From assembly GCA_009746045.1 (NCBI GenBank), contig RPFO01000240.1, positions 1-64,000 on the forward strand: DNA of 64,000 bases, read 5' to 3'. This document shows positions 55,852-64,000 of this stretch, in pieces (position 1 is the first letter of the stretch; the number at the start of each line of letters is the position of its first letter). Below the pieces are notes generated by a model, which did not search any database, was not told the origin of the DNA, and saw only the letters and a list, made by a program, of their open reading frames with translations. A program made the position numbers and the translations under genes. Origin of the DNA: Mesostigma viride (taxonomy: Eukaryota; Streptophyta; Mesostigmatophyceae; Mesostigmatales; Mesostigmataceae).

Positions 55852-56509
55852 ACAAGAAATTGGGGTCTCGCTGCGGGTAGACGACGCCCTAGTTTCGGCT
55901 CGTATTATATCTTTAGAGTGGGGCTTCAGTAGGGTGTAAAAAGGTGCCCGCATATATTGTATATACTTTTCGAGATCTTTCTGTGGTCAAGTTTAAGGGT
56001 AGTTGATAATTTTTTGCGGCCTTCAATTAACAGTTATTTTTTACTGCAACATAATTTTATGCTGTATATTTAAATAATGATAAGGATTTCGATATTTTTT
56101 TGCACAATCTATTCGACATTTGTTTCTGCAAATGTCGAGAATTTATTGCTCCACCCCCACAAAAAAATCGTTCCGGAACTGTTCGAAGAGAATAGCAATG
56201 ACAGGATTCGAACCCGGGTCCACATTGATGTTCGGAGTGAGGTAGGCCAGCCACCATGTTCTGCACTCAAATCTGGCTCGGGTCCGATCCCTTGCAGTGC
56301 TCTTCGCTTCGAACAGCTCCGGAACAAGTTTTTTGTGGGGTTGGAGCAATAAATACTTATTTGCCGGGCGCAGTTGTCATTCCGCCTAGTACAATTGCGT
56401 CACTAGTACAATTTTTGTCTGGGTACGGTACGAACCAATAACGCAATATTTAGTATCTAATCGCCGCTGCTCTTGCTGAATTTTAACCGGAAGCTGAAGA
56501 AGGTGTCCG
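55852..56509. other. Non-coding DNA holding a 214-bp MITE-like element
   Basis: A palindrome copy is at 55863. 56141-56354 has about 48-bp inverted ends (ATTTATTGCTCCA... and its complement, with about five mismatches). Its left half holds GGATTCGAACCCGGG at 56203, a perfect Pol III B-box/T-arm on the minus strand. No clear target repeat was found. Confidence 0.65.
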
Positions 56510-57112
56510 GTGAAGCGAATAGTAGTGACTGGTGGTCGTGCCCTTCCATTACTCCTTATCGACAAATTTTGGGTTCTACCTGCAGTGATAACCCTTGCGC
56601 GTCTGGCTGTCGGGGTCACCAATTTCCTGTCGATTGCAAGCAGCCAAGCTTGCCGAAATTTAACACTGTCACAAATGGAGCAGAGCGATATTTTCGGTTC
56701 TCAGCATACCTATGTGATGGTCGACAAAAATGAGCACGCTGCAAACATCAGAATTGATGTAGAGTTGCTCGGACCTTCTGCACAGTGGGGTGCAGGTGTC
56801 ATTGCGTTCGGCAATGGCATGATCGATCTGGTGCCACCCGATTCAGATTTGAACCCTGCTTACCAATGCGTGCCTGACAATCAGGCGAGAGTGGTGGTGG
56901 AGAGCACGGAAATTCCGGGCTCTCCCAATGTATCAATGATGCGCCTGAGGGCTGAGGCCCAGCAGGAGTTCCTGGCTGCTGCGGAGAACGGCGGGGCCAA
57001 GTGGAACACCAAAATGTATACAGGCGAGCCTCCCAACTACAGGGGAGACCTGTACCAGGGAGTGTACTCCTTCGGCGATTTTGACATCGACGGATGGGGC
57101 ACCTTTTTCTAG
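56510..57112 (+). CDS. Hypothetical protein ORF near the right end of the DNA transposon
   Basis: An open frame of 200 codons starting with GTG; the first internal ATG is at 56675 (MEQSDIFGSQH), giving 146 codons. The part after it looks like an ordered beta-rich protein: HTYVMVDKNEHAANIRIDVE, GAGVIAFGNGMIDLVPPD, and an aromatic C-terminus (YQGVYSFGDFDIDGWGTFF). It may be the last exon of a spliced gene. I recognise no domain. It lies inside the element, so it is likely cargo. Confidence 0.4.
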   Translation: MKRIVVTGGRALPLLLIDKFWVLPAVITLARLAVGVTNFLSIASSQACRNLTLSQMEQSDIFGSQHTYVMVDKNEHAANIRIDVELLGPSAQWGAGVIAFGNGMIDLVPPDSDLNPAYQCVPDNQARVVVESTEIPGSPNVSMMRLRAEAQQEFLAAAENGGAKWNTKMYTGEPPNYRGDLYQGVYSFGDFDIDGWGTFF

Positions 57113-57519
57113 GCGCAATGCCTAAGTTGTCAAATACTCGACAATGTCGACTTTATGTGCACATATTTATATTCATTGAGAATGATAAAATTACGGACAT
57201 GTGCACATTTATATACTGATTCAATAAAAAATTTCGGCAACTTTGTTCCCGGCATTGATAATCAAAAGCTGCTAGCAGGCCAAGGACTTCAAAAGTGGCA
57301 ATAGATCGATGTAGGTCGTCGCTAAACTTGTCTAGTCGTCATATTTCGGTCGCAAAATTCGTGCGTGGCCTGCAGGCATCGGACAAAGTGCACGCAAAAG
57401 CAGGAGTCGGTTGAGTTCGAAGCACGGCAGACAAAAAATTTCGGCGCAGAGTCCGTCCGGCGAAAAATTCGCTCGGCTGCCAAATTTTCGGCAAGAATTT
57501 CGGCGCAATGTCCGGTTTT
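57113..57519. other. Subterminal non-coding DNA of the DNA transposon
   Basis: No gene. Short CGCCGAAATT-type and AAAATTTC-type repeats approach the right end. Confidence 0.5.
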
Positions 57520-57582
57520 CGGACGATTGAAATTAGCGTTTTTTTCTTGCAAAAATCTACCCCATTCCGCGTGGGACCACCC
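57520..57582 (-). repeat. Right terminal inverted repeat of the DNA transposon
   Basis: Reverse complement of the left end, 63 bp. Subterminal DNA (57420-57520) is rich in CGCCGAAATT-type short repeats. The next bases, GTTG, are the target repeat. Confidence 0.9.
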
Positions 57583-58072
57583 GTTGTTTGGAACACCCAC
57601 TGGTGAGTGTGAGAGCCACACCCACTGTGACACCCAGGTCACCCTTGATGATTGTAGGCAGTCACTGCAGGCTTGGCCCCCTGCAGCAGAGGGTTACAAT
57701 GGCAAAACAGGTGAGCAGCAACCTCTCACCTCTTCAATTGTGAACACAGCTCAGCCACCAGCTGCATCTTCCAAACGCAGCCTAGCAGAAGCTGTTCGCA
57801 TTTTACAATCAGCTCATAGAGCTAAAGCTCAAACTGCTGCAGGATCAGCTAAGGTGGGGAAGGTTGGGCAGAATGACAATAGCCCATTTATGGTTGCAGT
57901 GGACACACAAGCCCAGGTCAGCATTATCAGTGCCCTGGCTGTGCCCCATATGCCTTTGGAACCTTCACCCTGGCACCATGTAGCTGACTTCTCAGGGCAG
58001 TCATCCCTCAAGGTACTAGGTCAGGTCATGTTGACTATACTCGGTATCCCCACTCCTTTTCAGGTATTGTAA
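57583..58072 (+). CDS. Copia-A pol fragment: aspartic protease
   Basis: After the GTTG repeat the Copia-A frame resumes (FGTPTGECESHTHCDTQVT). After a linker comes a retropepsin-like domain: FMVAVDTQAQVSIIS (catalytic Asp codon 57902-57904, with Gln in the usual Gly position of D-T/S-G), VADFSGQSSLKVLGQVMLTI, then an in-frame TAA at 58070. The same frame continues with GYKGNALLGDPFLSYPGVII, the expected second half of the fold (LLGxxFL). The stop therefore splits the protease itself and is most simply a nonsense mutation. Its position after integrase and before RT is unusual for copia. Confidence 0.72.
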
Positions 58073-59950
58073 GGTTATAAAGGGAATGCTTTGTTGGGGG
58101 ATCCTTTTCTCTCTTACCCTGGTGTCATTATCTCCAGTGATAGACTATCCATCCAGGACCTGGGTGGTGTTGATCTCAATCATTTCAAAATTTCTCTTCA
58201 AAAACTTCTTAACACCAACATTGCTTCTGTAAAATTTGCTACACCCAAGTATGCCCCAGGGCAAGAACCCTGTATGGCAGATTTGGTTCATAACCAAAAA
58301 CTTCATCCCACCTCCTTTGGATTGGGCAAGCATGATGTGGCTAAAATGTCTCCTCTTTCTTATGAACAGATAGAGCAAGATTGTCGCACACACATAGGTT
58401 TCCTAAAATGGGTGGAGGCCTTCAACAAGGCCAGGGAAGAATGGGTAGTGCCAGATCCTCTCAGCCCTTCTCACACTCCACCTGTTACACCTATTGACAA
58501 AAAGCCTGCAGGGTGCAAGCACTTGCGCCTGAAGTTTGTGTGTAAACATAAGCCAGCAGCAGATGGGTCAGTCATTTTCCATGCTAGACCTTGTGTGACA
58601 GAGTTCAAGGGCACCACTGATCTGACAGAGGCAGAGTTGTACACGCCAGGCATTCAGCAAACCTCCCTAAAAATCTTGCTGTCTGTCTTTGTGGGTCATC
58701 TCAATGACGGGGATGACTATGTATGTAAGGCTACAGACATTACAAGGGCTTTCTTGAAAGGCTCACCTGAGATAGCACAACAAGTGTGGCATGGTCAGGT
58801 GTATGTAGTCTCCACTCCCAGAGTTTGGGCAAAACACATCCCTCAGCAGTACCTGAAAGCTAACATAGGTGTTGAAGGGCTGCAATCAGCTCCTCAAATT
58901 TTCAGGATGTCAGCTCAGGCTGTGTTTGAAAAGCTAGGGGCTAGATATGATGATATAGACCCTTGCTTCTTTGTGGTCCCACACCCTCATGGCATACTCA
59001 CCTTTGTGTGGCATGGGGATGATCAGCTGATTGCTGGGCCAAGGCGTGCTGTAGATGATTTTATTCAACAAGTGTCACAGCATTTTGAGATTGGCAAGCA
59101 AGTAGAGCTGGGCACCACTGCCATAAAATTTTGTGGCACAATGTTACAACTCCAGCAGCATCAAAACCAGTGGGTGTGTGCACTTTATTCTCCCAATGAT
59201 TACATGCACAGCTGCTTGGAGGTTTTGCAAACCAAAATCAAACCTGGAGCCTGTCCCACCATTAGAGGCAAGCTGGGGTGGTTGTGCTCAACCTGTGCAC
59301 CTCACCTGGCTGTGGTTAGCAGAGTTGATGATGATGTCTTGATGCAAGTAGGTCACAAAGCCATCACCAAAGCTCTCCAGGAAGGCCCTCCCCTTATCTT
59401 GCATTCTTTGGATCTCCACAAAACCATTCACATCCAAGCTATGATGGATAGTTCCATGGAGTCCAGGCAGATTACCAAGTTGCAGGCAAGGGAGTCAGGC
59501 TTGTATTTTGTGCAGAATGATGATGCACCCTTGTCTCTCATTTCATGGTACAGCCGGTTGCATAGACGCAAGGCTGTCAGCAGCAATGCTGCTGAGTGCA
59601 GGGCAGTGGTGTCAGCAGTGCTTCATGCCAGGTACTCGAATCATGTGCTGGTTTGGTTGCAGATGCAAGCAGGCAGCAATGCTGGGGTGGTGGCACAATT
59701 GCTCACTGACAGTCAGTCAGTCCTCAGTTTCCTTGCTAACCCCTATGCTGTGCACACTGATCTTGACTGGGTGGTCCTTAAACAGGAGTCCACCTACTGG
59801 GAGTCCACCCGTCACGTGGAGGACAAACACAACGCTGCTGATGCACTCACTAAAGTGCCTCAGCAGGCAGCTGAACAATATCAGCTGTTGTACCACTTGA
59901 TGAACCCGTATGGCAAGCAGGCAACCCTGCCCCATCGGGGGGACGCCTAG
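58073..59950 (+). CDS. Copia-A pol fragment: reverse transcriptase and RNase H
   Basis: An open frame of 625 codons after the TAA; there is no ATG at the start. Numbering from 58091: RT motif D216 in VCKATDITRAFLKG, catalytic D310-D311 in VWHGDDQLIAG (GDD-type in place of the usual VDD), and the copia-type connection LGTTAIKFCGTMLQ. RNase H D453 (IQAMMDSSMESRQ), E502 (SNAAECRAVVS), D540 (LLTDSQSVLSF) and the copia-like end NAADALTKVP are all present. TAG at 59948-59950. The 3' end is intact, so defects in Copia-A lie upstream. Confidence 0.85.
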   Translation, partial: GYKGNALLGDPFLSYPGVIISSDRLSIQDLGGVDLNHFKISLQKLLNTNIASVKFATPKYAPGQEPCMADLVHNQKLHPTSFGLGKHDVAKMSPLSYEQIEQDCRTHIGFLKWVEAFNKAREEWVVPDPLSPSHTPPVTPIDKKPAGCKHLRLKFVCKHKPAADGSVIFHARPCVTEFKGTTDLTEAELYTPGIQQTSLKILLSVFVGHLNDGDDYVCKATDITRAFLKGSPEIAQQVWHGQVYVVSTPRVWAKHIPQQYLKANIGVEGLQSAPQIFRMSAQAVFEKLGARYDDIDPCFFVVPHPHGILTFVWHGDDQLIAGPRRAVDDFIQQVSQHFEIGKQVELGTTAIKFCGTMLQLQQHQNQWVCALYSPNDYMHSCLEVLQTKIKPGACPTIRGKLGWLCSTCAPHLAVVSRVDDDVLMQVGHKAITKALQEGPPLILHSLDLHKTIHIQAMMDSSMESRQITKLQARESGLYFVQNDDAPLSLISWYSRLHRRKAVSSNAAECRAVVSAVLHARYSNHVLVWLQMQAGSNAGVVAQLLTDSQSVLSFLANPYAVHTDLDWVVLKQESTYWESTRHVEDKHNAADALTKVPQQAAEQYQLLYHLMNPYGKQATLPHRGDA

Positions 59951-61019
59951 CAGGGTCCTGATCACCAGGGCCGCCTAGGTAACCCAGTACCCCTTGGGCA
60001 GGTCCAAGGGGTAGGTTGTGGCTTCCAGCAAGGGGGGTTGGTTGGAGTCTGTTTTCATGCATCTGCGTGCCCTATGCCAATAAAATCTGTTTTGATTTTT
60101 TCAACACCATGGAATTTCGTTATGCCCACCTTCATAGGTGGGCAGGGGATGTATCTCACATTCTTTCTCCACTAGGGTTGTATGCCTTGGTGGATTGGCC
60201 TTGAGCTCAGTGGCTCAGGTGCCTCCCATTCAAGTGGAGGGTCAAAGCTCCCTTGACAGGTGGTTACCCAGGACCCCAGTTCACTGTGGCTCTCCTGGGC
60301 CACCTGGCCTCACTGTTCAGTGGCAGTAAAGGCATGGGTGCTGTCATGTTGTCTAGTACAACGTGCTCAGCACAGGTGCAGGATGAAATATTCCTGTCAC
60401 CTGTCACCAGGAATTCAGCCACCACTGTGCAGGGCAGGGGTGGCTGGTCCTCACACGTTGTGCAGGGGCAACGTGGACAGGCCCAGGATGTCATAGTCCT
60501 GTCACCTGTCACTAGGACTTCAGCCCCCTCTGTGCAGGGCAGGGGTGGCTGGTCCTCACATGTTGTGCAGGTGCAACATGGACAGTGCAGGGTGCATTAA
60601 ACCTGTCTCCTGTCACTCCTCAGGTTGCAGGTAACCTGAGCTCAGTTGACCCAGCCTGGCTGGGTATTTTTTCTCTGAGTGGGCGATGATGATGGAACAA
60701 CATGGAACCTCTTAAACGGTTACCTTGGCATTTTTTGACAATGGCTCTCTTGGCTGGTGATGCACTCCCTGGATAGGCAGACAGGCATAGCTATCTCCCT
60801 TGTGAGCTCGCGAGGAGGAGGAACTCCCCGGGCATGTTGAGCTAAACGTGATGCCATCACAAGTATTGCACGAGTTCTGGGGCCCATCTTTTTCAGTCCA
60901 GATGTTGCAGTATGGGTGTCAGTTGCTCAGCACCTCAGTCAGATTGGAGTCAGTCTCCTAGCTGGGCAGGATCAGGCTTGAAGTCGCTAGCCTTCAACCT
61001 GAAAGGAAAACATAATGGG
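59951..61019 (+). other. Copia-A 3' untranslated region with ~105-bp tandem repeat
   Basis: No gene. About 2.5 copies of a 105-bp unit occur at 60345-60600 (TGGCTGGTCCTCACACGTTG at 60441 and again at 60546). A purine tract GAAAGGAAAA (61001-61010) lies nine bases before the 3' LTR and may be the plus-strand primer. Confidence 0.65.
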
Positions 61020-61477
61020 AGTTAGATGAGATGCTTAGGCTGACACACGGATTTCCGGCCTGCGCGCCGCGTATTGCCTACCGCGGCTGAGCGGGACACC
61101 TCAGTACTGTACGGCAGGGCGTACGGTACTGAGGCGTCAGGTGGACTGACGTGCAGTTAGTGCCAGACTGTTCCTAGGTGCTAGCTCGACCCGCCAGGTC
61201 CGGTGTAGCCGGGCCTGACGGGCCGAGTCTTAGCTGGTTGCTAGTGACGTGGTCGCATGGCATTGCAGTGTCCAGTTGTCCACTGGCAGGTGCTGCAGTG
61301 AGCACCGCCATAGGCATATAGGCGTAGCACTGGGGAGTGCCGCAGCACCCGAGTTTGCCCAGACGTTCCATTCTGAGCCCTCAAGCTTACACTACTCTCA
61401 TTGTATTATTGCTAATACAACCATCCTTCCATTTCAGCTTTCGGCAGTTGTCCATCGTCGTGAGACTCGTTCCAACT
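61020..61477 (+). repeat. Copia-A 3' LTR (458 bp)
   Basis: Matches 15657-16118 apart from two substitutions and a 4-bp gap (GTAC missing near 61327). AGTT/AACT ends; followed by the target repeat GGTTG at 61478-61482. Confidence 0.92.
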
Positions 61478-62153
61478 GGTTGAACATTGCCTCCAATTTG
61501 TAGCCCATTCTGAGCTCATTTGGATATATTAGTGGCATACACCACCCCTAGTGTGGGTGTACGTGCTAAGGCGCACAAGGGACCTTGGTAGCCCCTGGCA
61601 TATATAACCCACCCTAGATGGTGGGCCTGCAAGCCCCCACTTACACCACATGATGGCCTAGTGTGGGTGAACATTGCCTCCAATTTATAGCCCATTCTGA
61701 GCTTATTTGGATATATTAGTGTCATACACCCCCCCTAGTGTGGGTGTGCGTGCTAAGGCGCACAAGGGACATTAGGGGTGGTGTATGCCACTAATATATC
61801 CAAATGAGCTCAGAATGGGCTACAAATTGGAGGCAATGTTCAACCACACTAGGCCATGATGTGGTGTAAGTGGGGGCTTGCAGGCCCACCATCTAGGGTG
61901 GGTTATATATGCCAGGGGCTACCAAGGTCCCTTGTGCGCCTTAGCACGTACACCCACACTAGGGGTGGTGTATGCCACTAATATATCCAAATGAGCTCAG
62001 AATGGGCTATAAATTGGAGACAATGTTCAACCACACTAGGCCATCATGTGGTGTAAGTGGGGGCGTGCAGGCCCACCATCTAGGGTGGGTTATATATGCC
62101 AGGGGCTACCAAGGTCCCTTGTGCGCCTTGGCAAGTACACCCACACTAGGGTG
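61478..62153. repeat. 187-bp satellite with an orientation flip
   Basis: Satellite units resume directly after Copia-A in the same orientation as 15016-15651. They flip to the opposite orientation at 61770/61771 and end near 62153 beside GCATGC-rich DNA that resembles 6990-7080. Confidence 0.92.
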
Positions 62154-64000
62154 TGGCGGATGCGTGGCATGCGTGGATGGGTGGGTGGGGGGCTGGCATG
62201 TGTGCGTGGGTGGCGTGGATGCGTCGTAGGACAATTATGGACAATAGCATGACTAACTATTATGCATGCAAGGCCATGTGGCCCGTCCGATAATGAAAGA
62301 CCATGCATTGAAGGCTAAACGAGCATTGCATACCTGCAGGAGGGGCTCGTTGGGCACATGCACACGTTCGCCCTTGGCATGAATACGGCCGCATGTCCCT
62401 GCGGTGTTGATTGGAACCTGTAACTATAGCGACTAATTGTTGATGACACCACTAGTTGAGGGTACTACCCCGCCCCCACCATACACCAATGGTGAGCTAC
62501 AAATGCATGCACCAAGCAAGAAAAAATAAACCCAAGACTGCAAAAATATGAGAAACAAGACCCCCTACTATTAACAAAGGAATTTGCCATCATAACGAGC
62601 TGAAATTTTGCAGCAGTGCGGTTCAGCCCCCTCGGCCCTCGGCCAGTTTTGAATACAAGTACGTGGTGTTGATCATTTTACAATGTGATTGGTCTGATTT
62701 CACTAATTAAGAGGGAAAAAAGACGCGACTTTGGGAGAGAAACTGATTAACTATGAGGAATACTCATTCTTTTACTGAGCTGAATAGCCACAATGTTTCA
62801 CCAAGGGGGCAGCTACATGGGAGTACATGGTTTGCATAAGAACGGTTTGCCCATTCTCCTAAATGATAATATTCGTCCTAAATAGCGTCGTTTTCCTTAG
62901 CTCACCACCGGTGCGTGGTTGGGGGTAACCCCCAATAACCCCCAACAAAAAAGTACCCCCAACAAGTGCAGTGGGATAAATGCCAAACAAACATCATCTT
63001 TACGGTCCCCAAGCATTATTGGATATGCTTCAAATGCATTACATTTATAAAAGGTATTTTTGGTGGGGTGCTAGGGATGTCCCCTCCCCTTAAGATGAAT
63101 CGCAGAGTTCTAAGCAAAGAAACAATTCCAAAGCAAAGAACCAACTCCATTATTAACATACAGCTACCAATGCACTCGGTGCACTAAATTACATGCAAGA
63201 GGCCTACCTCCATTTGCTCAATTGCACAAGTAAAACAGTCACGTCATTGCTAATATCCTAGGCACACAACTGCTCACAACACAAGACCCTTTTTACCAAT
63301 GCTGTGAGAATATATTATTTCAAATCCTGTGAGAATCTCAGCTGGGCTAGTGAATATCTGAAGGATGAGCTGTGAGGGAGAACGAGGAATGTAAACTGAA
63401 AAGAAGTTTATGTTGGAACACAAGTTTTTTTCCAGTTCAGAACCAGTAATGGCTTCAATTGTAAATTAAAGCACGCCAGCAGTATCAAAATGCATGGAGC
63501 CACTTAAAGCTGTAAAGTCTTCAACCTAGAAGGAGGCCTAAAATGCATGGAAAGGATGTCCACGTGGGTTTGTTGCCATGTACGTACCTTCCACGAGGGT
63601 GGCCAACGTTGCCACTGGCTGTTGCCTTTGGGAGATTTTATCAGGCATCTGCATGCAGCAAACGGGTACATTTTGCATTGCAGAAACGATTGCATACAAC
63701 GCATGTTCATAGCGTCAGGCGAGTGCGGGACACAAGTTCACTGCGATAAATTGCGACGGCAGTGCAGGGCGCGTTTAGGAACGTGATGCACCAATACTGC
63801 GTGCACCGAGACGTGGCATCGCAGGCGTGGCAGTGCTGCACATTGTTTCTAAACTACAGTGCAGCACATTGCACCACGGCACGTGACTAATTAAACCAAA
63901 GCCTGGCCTTAAAGCCTAGAAAAAGCCGACACGGTGTTGCCTGCAAGGGGCAGCGCTTGTGGCCGGCAAAGGAACTTGAAATGCCAGGAACTTGAAAAAG
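62154..64000. other. Right flank, no gene seen
   Basis: Only short unsupported ORFs. 62154-62230 repeats GCATGCGTGG-type phrases. 62920-62960 has AACCCCCAATAACCCCCAAC. Nothing else was interpretable. Confidence 0.6.

Larger units (their letters stand above)
40453..55884. repeat. Dispersed 22-bp palindrome family (about 23 copies)
   Basis: Consensus half-site GGGTCTCGCTG followed by its exact reverse complement, with CTGCAG at the centre. Copies start at 40453, 40539, 40609, 41959 (degenerate), 43079, 44434, 45863, 45929, 46039, 46147, 46254, 46304, 48982 (half), 49397, 49789, 49842, 49931, 50024, 53824, 54772, 54859, 54938, 55012 and 55863. Four half-site flavours occur (CTCGC, CTAGC, CTCTC, CTACC). 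Copies lie in introns of both genes and between genes, not in the readable exons. I saw none outside the DNA transposon. Confidence 0.85.
30965..57582. mobile_element. 26.6-kb DNA transposon with terminal inverted repeats and two gene blocks
   Basis: Both ends begin GGGTGGTCCCACGCGG reading inward, and the flanking bases repeat GTTG (30961-30964 and 57583-57586). Deleting the element and one GTTG joins Copia-A codons PSEWL to FGTPTGE without a frame change. It carries a minus-strand cargo gene (45785-31248, itself hit by Copia-1), a plus-strand spliced transposase-like gene (52527-55851) and a further ORF (56510-57112). It also has a central minisatellite and about 23 copies of a 22-bp palindrome. 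Without Copia-1 it is about 20.7 kb. A 4-bp target repeat is known for superfamilies such as Sola, Ginger and Chapaev; I cannot assign this one. Confidence 0.88.
15657..61477 (+). mobile_element. Copia-A: Ty1/copia-like LTR retrotransposon broken by two nested insertions
   Basis: The LTRs are 15657-16118 and 61020-61477, and the target duplication GGTTG is at 15652-15656 and 61478-61482. The element proper is 15657-20128, 30774-30964 and 57583-61477 (about 8.5 kb after removing target duplicates). The rest is a nested Gypsy (20129-30773) and a nested DNA transposon (30965-57582). Domain order on the plus strand is gag, KG-rich and poly-Asn linker, two CCHC knuckles, HHCC plus DDE integrase, GPATIL-type C-terminal segment, aspartic protease, RT and RNase H. 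The LTRs differ by about two substitutions and one 4-bp gap. It is defective as read: gag frameshifts, one stop at 58070, and the two insertions. Confidence 0.92.

Noticed and set aside
61249..61503. Short ORFs in the Copia-A LTR and satellite
   Set aside because: Recur wherever the repeat recurs and include no protein-like composition.

Overview
The window is eukaryotic, repeat-dominated nuclear DNA: spliced genes, LTR retrotransposons with tRNA primer sites, satellites and minisatellites, and no operons. A Ty3/gypsy element carrying a C5-cytosine methyltransferase is a feature I recall from charophyte (streptophyte) algae, so a charophyte with a large genome is my best guess. That is inference; no host marker gene is present.

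Most of the window is one nest of transposons. (1) A satellite array of about 187 bp period is the outer target. (2) A Ty1/copia-like element, here called Copia-A (15657-61477), sits in it with a GGTTG target duplication and LTRs AGTT...AACT. (3) A Ty3/gypsy element of 10.6 kb (20129-30773), encoding Gag, protease, DNA methyltransferase, RT, RNase H, integrase and a PHD finger, is inserted in the Copia-A integrase. Removing it restores the Copia-A reading frame. (4) A 26.6-kb DNA transposon with terminal inverted repeats (30965-57582, target duplication GTTG) is inserted further downstream in the Copia-A pol. Removing it restores the same frame. (5) An intact, apparently very young Copia element (Copia-1, 31782-37728) interrupts the last exon of the big cargo gene of that DNA transposon.

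The DNA transposon has two convergently placed gene blocks. A long minus-strand multi-exon cargo gene (45785 down to 31248) is of unknown function. A plus-strand three-exon transposase-like gene (52527-55851) has D, D and E/D motifs. Between them lie two opposed arrays of a 30-bp minisatellite. About 23 copies of a 22-bp palindrome are scattered through its introns and intergenic DNA, and I saw none outside it.

The first 21.9 kb is an inverted duplication: arms 1-9945 and about 11930-21940 around a spacer of about 2 kb. Each arm carries the 5' part of the Gypsy, the 5' part of Copia-A, the satellite, a small ORF and a (TTGG)n/(GGGT)n tract. The spacer carries three small ORFs, one with a viroplasmin-type domain. 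The outer 1.1 kb of the left arm is full of small indels, so the palindrome may be an assembly or fold-back-read artefact. Several ORFs are broken at homopolymers, which suggests residual sequencing indels as well as decay. The last 1.8 kb (62154-64000) shows no gene.
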